Origin: Pirellulales bacterium
GTDB taxonomy: Bacteria > Planctomycetota > Planctomycetia > Pirellulales > JAEUIK01
DNA length: 64,000 nt
Reading direction: 5' to 3'
Assembly (NCBI GenBank): GCA_019694455.1
Contig: JAIBBY010000006.1
Location: 1 to 64,000 of the forward strand
Under the pieces are notes generated by a model, which did not search any database, was not told where the DNA came from, and was given only the letters and a program-made list of their open reading frames with translations. Shown piece after piece: positions 1-8,668 of the stretch; position 1 is the first letter of the stretch; each line of letters begins with the position of its first letter. Position numbers and translations under genes: made by a program.

Positions 1-1658
1 CCTTCTCCTGTCCCTTCTTCACCTTGGCGTCGTACTCGTCCTGCTTGCGCTTGTTCTCGGCCTTGATCCGCTCGATCTCCTCGGGGGTCTTGGGCTTGGC
101 GTCGGCGGGTTTTGCGTCGGCGGCAGCGGGCGCCGCCTCGGCCGGCGGCGCGTCGGTGGCCGGCGCATCGGCCGGCGCCGGATCGGCGGGGTTAGCGGCA
201 GGGGGAGCTTCCGCCGTTGTTTCCGGGGCCTTGATTTCTGATTCGGCCGCTGCGGCTGGTTCGGCTTTCGATTCGTCTTCCGGGGTGGGGCCTTCCGAGG
301 GTTTTGGCGCTTCGGCGGGGGCAGATTCGGTGGCCGGCTCGGTGGTGGATGGCTCGGTGGCTGCCGGCGCCTCGGCGGCAGGCGGTGTTTCTCCGGCAGG
401 CGCATCGCTCGCGGGCGTGTCAGCGGCCGGCGCAGTTTCCGCTGGGGCCGCTGGCTGAGGTTCGCCAGGGATCGGATCGAGTTCGGGCTTGGGAATCAAA
501 TCGGGGTCGAACTGCGCCATGAGGAACAAGTAGCGGTTGGCGCCTTTTTCCTTGGTTTCTCCAGCGGGCTTATCGCCCGCAGCTTCGGCCTTGGTGGCGT
601 CGGCGGCGTCGTCCGGCTTCTTTTCTTCGTCGGCGGCTTCTTCGGTGCCGAGGGCGACTTCGCCAAAGCGGAGCACGTACTGCACGCCCTCGTTGGTGCC
701 GACGATCACGTCGCCTTCGTTCGACCAGAGTTCGCCGTCTTGCGTGAGATAAAAGCCCTTGCTGGCCAGCGAGCCGACCGTTTGCTGGTCGAGGGCGATG
801 CCTTCCTCGGTCTTCAGGTCGCGGCTAAGCCCGGCGGGCTTTTTGCGCACATCGACGATTTTCAGGTCGTCGAGCGCCGTCTTCATTTCGTTGAGCTTGG
901 TGGTGTCTAGCTCCTCGCCTTCCTTGAGGTCGGGCAGGAGCCACTTGCCTTCCTTGTCGTTGTAGGTGAGGTCGAGCACATCGCCAGGAACCTTGCGGCC
1001 GTTTACTTCGTCGACCGAGTAGCTGTCGATGTAAACCCGGCCGATGTCCCAGGCATTGAGCTTGAGCAGGTCCTTTTCGATCCAGTTGTCGAAGCGAGTG
1101 TTGAGCTTGTCGGTGGCGACCTTGACCAGATAAACGGGGGACTTGCCGCTTTCGCGGATATACCGCAGACCGGTTTGATCCCCCTTGGCCTCCTTGCCGA
1201 TGACAACATCGAGCAATTTTTTGCCGCTGGAATCGCTGAGGATGACATGCTTGCCGACGCCATCGGCGCCCGACTCGGCGTTGACCGGATCGACGACGCC
1301 ATACAGGGCGTGATCCGATGGCTTGTCGCTGGCAAGTTGCAGGATCTTGAGATCGATGAGGCTGGTGGCGGCGGCGGCGAGTTGGTCCTTGGCGTCGGCG
1401 GGATAGTCGTAGCGCGACGGGAGCGACCAGATGCCGTTCACCTGCTTGACTTTGAAGACGTTCGGCTCGGCGGTGTCGGCGTTGTAGTCGACGATTTCCA
1501 GACTGTGAGCGGCGCTGGGGTCTGTGAAGTCGGGAGCGAGCAGCTTGCCGACTACATCGGTGGCCGGCGCGACGGCGCGGGGCCGAGAGGCGACGCCGAC
1601 TCCAAGGCCCACCAAGGCCAGGGCGACAAACGCGACGGTTTTTGTGGCTTCGTTCATG
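1..1658 (-). CDS. DUF4340 domain protein, C-terminus cut by window edge
   Basis: Third gene of a Gld-type ABC operon, with about 552 codons visible and the 3' end outside the window. The protein begins MNEATKTVAFVALALVG, one N-terminal membrane segment. About 370 residues of a DUF4340-like beta-rich repeat region follow, with motifs such as LYGVVDP, IGKEAKG and YVLRFGE. After roughly residue 385 comes a long low-complexity tail rich in Ala, Pro, Glu and Thr, then a charged KRKQDEYDAKVKKGQE stretch at the edge. DUF4340 proteins commonly sit beside GldF/GldG-like permeases and are taken to be periplasmic subunits of the exporter; the substrate is unknown. The start is the only ATG ahead of the membrane helix. 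It lies 86 bases after the upstream gene and has no strong Shine-Dalgarno site. Confidence 0.85.
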
Positions 1659-1744
1659 CGACTAGTCCGCTATCTGGAAATTTGCGAATGGTTTGAGTGT
1701 ATGACCGGCGCTTGGCGCGACCGATGATTGTGGCTTGGAAACGA

Positions 1745-4576
1745 CTAACGCAGTCGCATCTTGGAGACGCCTTCGCGTTCTTTCCGGCGCCGATTGGCAA
1801 AGACAAAGGCGCCGAAGGTGAGGGGGAGAATTGGCGGGATCGCGACCGCCAGAAACTTGGCCTGGCGTTGGACTCGTCCGATTTCGACATGCAAATCGGT
1901 TTCGACCTTTTGAATTGCGGCGTCGCGCTTGCTTTGCAGTTGGCTCGTCTTGGCCTCCAGACGCTGCTCCTCGGCGCGGCGGACCATCTCGACGCGCTGC
2001 AAGGTTTGCAGCGGGTTGCCTTCGGTCTGCTTTTGGATTTCGGCGACTTTCTTGTCGAGTTCGGCCTGGGCGGCTTCGCGGGCCTTTTCGAACTCTTGCA
2101 CGAACTTCTCGCGCTGGGCGGCCGACTGCTCGCGAATCTTTTCGGTCCGCTGGTCCAGGTCGCTCAAGCTGCGGTGACGCTCGCGGCGCTTGCGCACATC
2201 GAGGTAGCGATCTTCCTTGGCCAACGCGTCAATCGAGTTGAGCACGAACGAGACGTTGTCGAGATCGAGCCGCACCTCGGCCTCGGGGTCGTCGCCGCGG
2301 TTGCGCAGCGCCACGAAAGCCGAGTACAGCACATCGATATCGCAGACCAGCACCACGTTGAGCTCATCGTCCTTGGGCGCCGCGGCAGGTGTCTCGGCCG
2401 GTTTGGCGTCAGTAGCTTTGGTATCGGCGGCTTTGGCATCGGGGGGCGCGGCGGGCTGGAGCTTGGCGTCGATCGTCGCATCGGCTGGCTTATCGGGCGA
2501 GCCTTCGTCGGCCATGGGCAAATTGGCCCCAAGCTGCGGCGTGGGTGGCGCCACGGCCGGGCCGGGCTTGCCCGTGATGTACGCAGCGAGCACGTACTCC
2601 TGGCTGGTACGGTGATGACGCCGATTGGGATTGAGCTGTCCGCCTCCCATGCCGAACAGCGACGGCATCATGATCTCGCTGAATTGAACCGTGCCGGTGG
2701 CATCGCCGGTGGTGACCAACCAGGTGAAGTTGAGCTTGGAGGCGTTCTGCTGGCGAATCGAACCTGGGAACAAGAACAGCAATTGCTGCAAGTCGGAACT
2801 GATTTCGTTGCCCTGATTGAAGGGTTGCGGCGAACTGCCGTCGTCGACAAAGACAAACTCCTGCGGGAACTGGCTGATCTTGGGATACGGATTGTAAAGC
2901 TGCCAAACGATGTTGGTGTCGGCAAAATCGACGCCGAGCAGCGACCACAATTGGGCGATGTTGCCTTTGGGCTGCGGCGGCGCCTGCTGCATCATGGGAT
3001 TGCCCGCCGGACGCTTGGGGGCGCTGGTGGCGGGGACATTGGGATCGAGATAGGGGAATGGGTCCTCGTAGATCGCCGTCGCTTGTCCCGAGCGCACCAT
3101 CGCCACGAAGTTTTGCATTTGCTCTTCGCCAAGCGAGGAGGGCTGCACGGCCAGCACCACGTCGTACTTTTCGGTGATGGGGCTATCGGCGCTAACCGGG
3201 GTGACTTCGTACTGCTTTTCCAGCTCCTCGATGATCAGCTCTTTGCGACCAGGGGACATGGTTTGCATGTCGAAGTCGCCTTGCAGTTTGGCGTCGGTGA
3301 CCAACAGGCCCAGCCGCTTGCGCTTTTCGCCGGCGACGGTGCCGATGGAGCGGACCAGTTCGTACTCGACGGGCACGCCGCGATCGAAGAACGGCACAAC
3401 CACCTTCTCCAGTCCGGAGCTGAACGCCACGCCGAGGAAGATGTCTTTAATGTTCATGGCGCCGCGGGCGCGGGAAGCGACCTGTTGGCTCTTGATGCCG
3501 TACTGTTCTTCTGCCCGCTGGGCGTTTTCGCTGTACGGCTCGGTCTCGTTGACGCGCACTTGCACCTTGCCGCCGGAGCGGGCCTCGAACTCGCGGAGCA
3601 TCGAGAGCAGATCGAGCCGGGTGCGGACATAGGTGTCTGGCACTTGCGAGCTGATGAATGCCTCGACCTGCACGGGTCGCTTTAATTCTTGCAGGACCTT
3701 TACGGTTTGCGGCGAGAGCGAACTGAGCCGCTCGGAGCTGACATCGAAGCGACGATCGAAGTGCGACACCAACATGGTCAATCCGCAGGCGAAGGCCACC
3801 AGCGCCACGGCGCGCACGATGTAGTGGCCGAGCAGCGAATGGCCATCGCGACCACCCCACCAGTGGCGGCGGCCGATGAGCACCATGCAGAGATAGAGCG
3901 AGACGCCGATGATGGACAGAAAGTACACCACGCTCGACAGGCTGATCACGCCACGGCCGAAATCGCGGAACTGCTCCGCCAGGCTCCAGTGGCGCACGCC
4001 ACGGGTCAATTCGTTGGACAGGATGACTTCGGCGGCGTCGGCAAAAACCAACGGGGCGTTGAACAGGACGCCGAGAATAAAGCCGACCGTGAGATTGGCC
4101 GTCAGGAACGACGCCACCATGCCAATGGCCAGCATCGCCACGCCCACAAACCAATAACCGAGATAGGTGCCGACCAGCAACCCGATGTCGGGGTCGCCCA
4201 AGAGCATCAGCACCAGCACATTGGTCACGGAGAACAAGAGCGCCACCGTGAAAATGGCGACCGTCGCCAGATATTTGCCCATCACCACTTCCAGGTCGGT
4301 GGCGGGGATGGTGAGCAGCAGTTCGTCGGTGCCTTGCCGACGTTCTTCGGCCCACACGCTCATGGTGATCGCCGGAATGAAGATCAACATGATCAGCGGC
4401 AGGTAGCGATTGAGCTGATCGAGATTCGCCAGGTTGTTGTTGAAGAACTCGTTGGGCCAAAAGGCCGCGATGCCGGTGAGCAGCACGAACACGCAGATGA
4501 ACACATAGCCCGTCGGGTTGCTGAAGTAGCTGATGAAGTTCCGACGGAAGATGGCGCGGATGACGTTGAAGTTCAT
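1745..4576 (-). CDS. ABC-2 permease fused to GldG-like domain
   Basis: A 943-residue membrane protein that joins a GldF-type ABC-2 permease to a GldG-type (IFT52-like) extracytoplasmic domain. The N-terminal ~260 residues carry about six hydrophobic segments, with a conserved cytoplasmic motif around SVWAEERRQGTDELLLTIP. A further helix precedes the GldG part (SSERLSSLSPQTVKVLQEL onward, about residues 300-700). Residues ~690-770 are an Ala/Pro/Asp-rich linker. The C-terminus is a long charged coiled coil (about 820-910) followed by a final membrane helix and a basic tail. I start at MNFNVIRAIFRRNF rather than 22 codons upstream because GldF/ABC-2 proteins begin at this point. The ATPase lies 66 bases upstream and the DUF4340 gene downstream, making an exporter operon. 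The substrate cannot be read from sequence. Confidence 0.88.
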   Translation of the reverse strand: MNFNVIRAIFRRNFISYFSNPTGYVFICVFVLLTGIAAFWPNEFFNNNLANLDQLNRYLPLIMLIFIPAITMSVWAEERRQGTDELLLTIPATDLEVVMGKYLATVAIFTVALLFSVTNVLVLMLLGDPDIGLLVGTYLGYWFVGVAMLAIGMVASFLTANLTVGFILGVLFNAPLVFADAAEVILSNELTRGVRHWSLAEQFRDFGRGVISLSSVVYFLSIIGVSLYLCMVLIGRRHWWGGRDGHSLLGHYIVRAVALVAFACGLTMLVSHFDRRFDVSSERLSSLSPQTVKVLQELKRPVQVEAFISSQVPDTYVRTRLDLLSMLREFEARSGGKVQVRVNETEPYSENAQRAEEQYGIKSQQVASRARGAMNIKDIFLGVAFSSGLEKVVVPFFDRGVPVEYELVRSIGTVAGEKRKRLGLLVTDAKLQGDFDMQTMSPGRKELIIEELEKQYEVTPVSADSPITEKYDVVLAVQPSSLGEEQMQNFVAMVRSGQATAIYEDPFPYLDPNVPATSAPKRPAGNPMMQQAPPQPKGNIAQLWSLLGVDFADTNIVWQLYNPYPKISQFPQEFVFVDDGSSPQPFNQGNEISSDLQQLLFLFPGSIRQQNASKLNFTWLVTTGDATGTVQFSEIMMPSLFGMGGGQLNPNRRHHRTSQEYVLAAYITGKPGPAVAPPTPQLGANLPMADEGSPDKPADATIDAKLQPAAPPDAKAADTKATDAKPAETPAAAPKDDELNVVLVCDIDVLYSAFVALRNRGDDPEAEVRLDLDNVSFVLNSIDALAKEDRYLDVRKRRERHRSLSDLDQRTEKIREQSAAQREKFVQEFEKAREAAQAELDKKVAEIQKQTEGNPLQTLQRVEMVRRAEEQRLEAKTSQLQSKRDAAIQKVETDLHVEIGRVQRQAKFLAVAIPPILPLTFGAFVFANRRRKEREGVSKMRLR

Positions 4577-4642
4577 GGCGTTCTTAGCGTGGGCTTTGAG
4601 GCAAGTGGAGTCTTGGGAAATACGGGTCGCCTGAGGAGGCAA

Positions 4643-5377
4643 TTACGAAGCGGCGGTGAGGTCCTGGAAGCGTTGATCGAGCGAGCGATCTTGCAGACGA
4701 AATTCGCTGGTGGGGCCATCGAAGACCAGGCGGCCTTCGTTGATGAACAGCACGCGGCCCGCCATGGCTTCGACTTCTTGCAAGATGTGCGTGGAGAGCA
4801 GAATGGTTTTTTGCTCGCCCAGTTTGCGGATGGTTTCGCGCACTTCGCGAATTTGGTTGGGATCGAGGCCGGCGGTCGGTTCGTCCATGATCAGCACGTC
4901 GGGTTCGTGCAGCAGGACTTGCGCCATGCCAACGCGCTGTCGATAGCCCTTGGAGAGTTTGCCGATGGGCTTGCCAATGACGCTGCCGAGATCGCAGAGC
5001 TGGATCACCGCGTCGATGCGGGTGTCTTTGTACTTGCCCGAGAGGCCGCGCGCGTCGGCGAAGAAGTTGAGCAGTTCGCGGGGGCTCATATCGGGATAGA
5101 GGGGGCCATTTTCGGGGAGGTAGCCCAGCCGCTTGGCGCCCGCGAGGCGATCGGAGTTCATGTCGTGTCCGGCGATCCTTGCCGAACCGGTGCTAGGGGC
5201 GAGGTAGCCGGTGAGGAGCTTCATGGTGGTGCTTTTGCCGGCGCCGTTGGGGCCAAGAAAGGCGACCACTTCGCCTTGCCGCACCGTGAAGGAGACGTTT
5301 TCGGTGGCGGCAAATTCGCCGTAGTACTTCGAGAGGTTGACCGCCTCGATCATGGCGGGACCAGATTGCTCTTTCAT
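4643..5377 (-). CDS. ABC transporter ATP-binding protein (GldA-like)
   Basis: A 244-residue cytoplasmic ATPase that should energise the permease/GldG fusion encoded just downstream. Motifs in order: Walker A GPNGAGKST, Q-loop region LGYLPENGPLYPDM, signature LSKGYRQR, Walker B VLIMDEPTAGLD and the switch histidine in LLSTHILQEVE. The ENGPLYPDM form is typical of GldA and related exporters. The open frame extends 126 codons further upstream, but the start is fixed at MKEQSGPAM by a strong Shine-Dalgarno sequence, GAAGGAG, about nine bases before this ATG. The three genes run in order ATPase, permease/GldG, DUF4340, with short gaps and no visible terminator, so a single transcript is likely. 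Confidence 0.93.
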   Translation of the reverse strand: MKEQSGPAMIEAVNLSKYYGEFAATENVSFTVRQGEVVAFLGPNGAGKSTTMKLLTGYLAPSTGSARIAGHDMNSDRLAGAKRLGYLPENGPLYPDMSPRELLNFFADARGLSGKYKDTRIDAVIQLCDLGSVIGKPIGKLSKGYRQRVGMAQVLLHEPDVLIMDEPTAGLDPNQIREVRETIRKLGEQKTILLSTHILQEVEAMAGRVLFINEGRLVFDGPTSEFRLQDRSLDQRFQDLTAAS

Positions 5378-5593
5378 CGTGAATAGCTCCTTCGAGCTGG
5401 TGATGATTGCCAGGGCCGGGGTGGAAGCCGTCGGCCACAGGCGGCGCGCTCCCAAACTGCATTGGAGGCTTCCCCGCGCCTGAATGCCGTCCGGCCAAGG
5501 GGTATGGATCCCTGGGAACGGCCGAACGAATATCTCGCCGGCGCAGGCCGACGACTGGCGACGGCGAGCGTCCCCGGTACAGGTAGGCTTTCT

Positions 5594-5621
5594 AAGATAG
5601 TATCTTGCACGTATCTGTCTA
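5594..5621 (-). promoter_or_regulatory. Candidate promoter of the ABC exporter operon
   Basis: On the minus strand TAGACA (5621-5616) is followed after 16 bases by TATCTT (5599-5594). The -10 lies inside a perfect 13-base palindrome, AAGATAGTATCTT (5594-5606), which could be an operator. A start near 5587 would give a leader of about 210 bases before the ATG at 5377. The 361-base gap 5378-5738 holds no other feature I can support. Confidence 0.4.
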
Positions 5622-5738
5622 GTGCGATTGAAGATGCACGCTGCCGGCAATGGTCGATTGACCCCCACGAAATCGCGGCGCGCGGCAGACGCCAGATTGG
5701 CTCTGATACTGGCTTTACGCCCGTCGCAGCGGGAGTGT

Positions 5739-6968
5739 TCAGCAAGTTTTGGCAATTGGGGCCGCTGGTGGCGTGCGCCAGGCAGGCCATTTGGCCAATG
5801 TCAGCGCCCGGAGCAGCCATTCGACAGGACCATAGGTATGCTCGCGTAGCCACCAGTCGCTCAGCGCCAATTGGCCGGTGAAGATGCCACAGGCCAAGAG
5901 CAGCACAGCCGGCGGCGCGATGCGGCCGACCTCGCCCAGGCCATAGGCAGTAAAAATGAGCGCACAGACGAGAGATTGCAGCAGATAGTTGGAGAGCGCC
6001 ATGCGACCGGCGGGGGCCAAACGCCGAGCGGCCTGACCGCCGCGCGGCGTTTGAAAGGCGAGCATCGCGGCGGCGATATAGGCGCCGGTCAGCAGCGGCG
6101 CCGTGAGCCACCCGAGCGCGAGGCCGAGGACGCTAATCGCCAAGTCGTTGAACCTGGTTGTGGCGTAGGCGTAGCCGAGCGCGCCCGGCAGGCCAACCAG
6201 CATGCCGATCCACAACATGCGCTGCAGGATGTGTCGATGATCCAAAAGTTCGGCGAACAATCGCCGGCGTCCCGCGACGAGTCCCAACAGGAACATGGCT
6301 AGCGCGGACGGCGCCTGCAAGAGGCCAATGCCAAGGAGTGATTCAGGGAGATCACGCAAATTCTGGCACAAGGCCGTTGCGGGTGACTGGCGATACGCGG
6401 CAATTGCCTGTCGAGAATCGGCATGAATTGTGGCAGGATCGGGCCCTTCTGACAGCAGCCACATGGTCAAGCCAGCCGTGGCGAGCAACAGTGCAATCAG
6501 CACAACCAGCAACACGGCGAGTTGCAACGCGCGACGGTCGGAAATACGGCGCAGCGCCAACAGCACCAGCCCCAGGACGGCGTAGGTGGTGAGGATATCG
6601 CCCGGATAGAGCAGCACGGCATGCGCAATACCAATCAGCGCCAAACCGATTTGGCGGCGCCAGATACGCGGGAGAAAGTTCGCGCCGGCGCGCTCGGCCG
6701 AGGCCATTTGCAAGGTGAAGCTGTAGCCGAACAGAAAGGAAAAGAGCAGATAGAACTTGCCTTCAAAGAAGGTCGCCAGCAGCCAGCGCGTGGCCTGGTC
6801 GAGCGGCGAGGTAAAGGCGGGGTCGGCCAGTCCCGATCCGTAATAGGGAGAGGCGAAGACGGCGCTGTTGACCACGAGAATGCCGAACAGCGCGAAGCCG
6901 CGGAGCGCATCGACTTCGACGAGGCGCGATGCGCCGGGTTCGATGGAAGTGGACATGCCGCCGCTCAA
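5739..6968 (-). CDS. DUF418 family membrane protein
   Basis: A 409-residue polytopic membrane protein of the DUF418 (YeiB-like) family; the function of the family is unsettled. The diagnostic N-terminus VDALRGFALFGILVVN is present, followed by about ten hydrophobic segments. The family hallmark near the C-terminus is GPVEWLLRALT. The start is uncertain. The ATG at 6956 has its best ribosome site (GGAGG) 16 bases away, which is too far. A TTG at 6968 has GGAGG four bases upstream and is the better-spaced choice. It lies 68 bases downstream of nadB on the same strand and may be cotranscribed, but there is no obvious functional link. Confidence 0.85.
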   Translation of the reverse strand: MSGGMSTSIEPGASRLVEVDALRGFALFGILVVNSAVFASPYYGSGLADPAFTSPLDQATRWLLATFFEGKFYLLFSFLFGYSFTLQMASAERAGANFLPRIWRRQIGLALIGIAHAVLLYPGDILTTYAVLGLVLLALRRISDRRALQLAVLLVVLIALLLATAGLTMWLLSEGPDPATIHADSRQAIAAYRQSPATALCQNLRDLPESLLGIGLLQAPSALAMFLLGLVAGRRRLFAELLDHRHILQRMLWIGMLVGLPGALGYAYATTRFNDLAISVLGLALGWLTAPLLTGAYIAAAMLAFQTPRGGQAARRLAPAGRMALSNYLLQSLVCALIFTAYGLGEVGRIAPPAVLLLACGIFTGQLALSDWWLREHTYGPVEWLLRALTLAKWPAWRTPPAAPIAKTC

Positions 6969-7036
6969 CTCGCCTCCGAATGGAAAACTCGCGTCACTAT
7001 GATATTCGCCGCTCGCCGAACAATCTGGGAGCTAGT

Positions 7037-8668
7037 TCACGTTGTTGGTTCATCGCGGCGCTGAAAGGCGATATGGCGTCGCCAGCGCGACTCGTCGAGG
7101 TTGGGATAATCTTCGCGCAGATGGACGCCGCGCGACTCTTCGCGCTGGCGCGCGGCGGCGATCATGAGTCGCGAGACCAGCAGCATGTTTTGCAACTCCC
7201 AGCCAGCAGGATCGTTGAATTGCCGCCGCAACACATAGCGTTGCCAACGATCAACCGTTTGCAAAGCTTCGCCGAGTTCGGGTTCGTGCCGGCGAATGCC
7301 GATGCTGCGCCACATGAGGCTTTTGAGCGAGTTGCGGATGTCGGCCAGGTCGAGCCGTTCGTCAGGTTCTGGCGTGGGGGGATTTTCGATCGGCAGGGCG
7401 CTAAAGTTATCGGCGATGCTGGCGGCCGCGGCGCTGGCGCCGGCGCCGGCCCGCGCGCCATAGACCAGACCTTCCAGCAAGCTGTTCGACGCCAAACGAT
7501 TGGCGCCATGCAGTCCGCTGGAGGTCACCTCGCCGGCGGCCCATAGTCGCTCGACGGTGGTGCGACCTTGCATGTCGACAGTGACGCCGCCGATCATGTA
7601 GTGCGCGCCAGGGCGAACTGGGATGGGATCGCGCGTGATGTCGAGCCCGAACTGGGCGCACAGCGTGGCAATGCCGGGAAAGCGCGCGCGGACTTTTTCG
7701 GAATCGAGATGGCTGAGATCGAGATAGACATTGGGATGCCGCGACTTTTCCATCTGGCTCACGATCGCCTGGCTGACGATGTCGCGCGGGGCGAGTTCTG
7801 CGCGTTCGTCATAGTCGGGCATGAAGCGGTGGCCGGCGCGATCGACCAAATAGGCGCCGGCGCCGCGAATGGCTTCGGTGATGAGGTGGCGGCTGGAGCC
7901 GGCGATGTACAAGACGGTGGGATGGAACTGCATGAACTCCATGTCGCGCAGTTCGGCGCCGGCGCGATAGGCGAGGGCCAGTCCGTCGCCGGTGGCGACC
8001 TCGGGGTTGGTCGTTTCACGATAGACCTGTCCGCAACCGCCAGTGCAGAGGATGGTTTGCTTGGCCCAGATAAAGGTCTTGCCATGCCGCGGATTCCAAA
8101 CCAGCGCGCCGCGGCAGAGGCCTGCCTCGGTGAGCAGATCGAGCGTGAAGGTGTTTTGCCAAGTGTCGATATTGGCCAGGCGATTGGCGCGGGCGATCAC
8201 GGCGCGCATCACCTCTTGGCCGGTGGCGTCGCCGAGCGCGTGGACGATGCGATCGTGACTATGTCCGCCTTCGCGGCCAAGCGCCAAGTGGCCGGCGCTG
8301 TCGGCCAGATCGAAGTGGGTGCCCCATTCGATGAGTTCGAGGATATGTCGCGGCGCCTCGCGCACGACCATCTCGACGACTGCGCGATCGCAGAGCGAGC
8401 CACCGGCGCGCAAGGTGTCGGCGATGTGGTTTTCGAAGCGATCTTCGGGATCGAGGACGCCGGCGATGCCGCCTTGCGCGTACTGGCTGTTCGACTGGGC
8501 GAGGTTGAGTTTGGTGACCACTAGCACCGAAAGGGCCGGATCGACCGCCATGGCGGCGCGCAGCCCGGCCAAGCCGCCGCCGATGATGAGCACATCGGTG
8601 AAGTGATGCGGCACCCGCTTGGGGTGAAACTGGGCGAGGTAGCGGGGGACCAGTTCGGCGTCGTTCAT
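7037..8668 (-). CDS. nadB: L-aspartate oxidase
   Basis: A 543-residue FAD enzyme that oxidises L-aspartate to iminoaspartate, the first step of de novo NAD synthesis, in the cytoplasm. The FAD-binding dinucleotide fold VLIIGGGLAGLRAAMA is at residues ~27-42. Other family motifs are NSQYAQGGIAG, LCTGGCGQVYRETTNPEVATGDG, MEFMQFHPT, the substrate-site region PGAHYMIGGV and SGLHGANRLASNSLLEGLVYGARAG. The C-terminal helical domain is present and the length matches NadB. The distinction from succinate dehydrogenase/fumarate reductase flavoproteins rests on the NSQYAQGGIAG region and length. No nadA or nadC is adjacent. The start ATG overlaps the stop codon of the upstream membrane-protein gene (ATGA), which suggests translational coupling. 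Confidence 0.94.
   Translation of the reverse strand: MNDAELVPRYLAQFHPKRVPHHFTDVLIIGGGLAGLRAAMAVDPALSVLVVTKLNLAQSNSQYAQGGIAGVLDPEDRFENHIADTLRAGGSLCDRAVVEMVVREAPRHILELIEWGTHFDLADSAGHLALGREGGHSHDRIVHALGDATGQEVMRAVIARANRLANIDTWQNTFTLDLLTEAGLCRGALVWNPRHGKTFIWAKQTILCTGGCGQVYRETTNPEVATGDGLALAYRAGAELRDMEFMQFHPTVLYIAGSSRHLITEAIRGAGAYLVDRAGHRFMPDYDERAELAPRDIVSQAIVSQMEKSRHPNVYLDLSHLDSEKVRARFPGIATLCAQFGLDITRDPIPVRPGAHYMIGGVTVDMQGRTTVERLWAAGEVTSSGLHGANRLASNSLLEGLVYGARAGAGASAAAASIADNFSALPIENPPTPEPDERLDLADIRNSLKSLMWRSIGIRRHEPELGEALQTVDRWQRYVLRRQFNDPAGWELQNMLLVSRLMIAAARQREESRGVHLREDYPNLDESRWRRHIAFQRRDEPTT

Noticed and set aside
1697-3685. 662-residue open frame on the plus strand
   Set aside because: Antisense to the permease/GldG gene, with His/Gly-rich composition and no domain. 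GC-rich DNA leaves long stop-free shadows.
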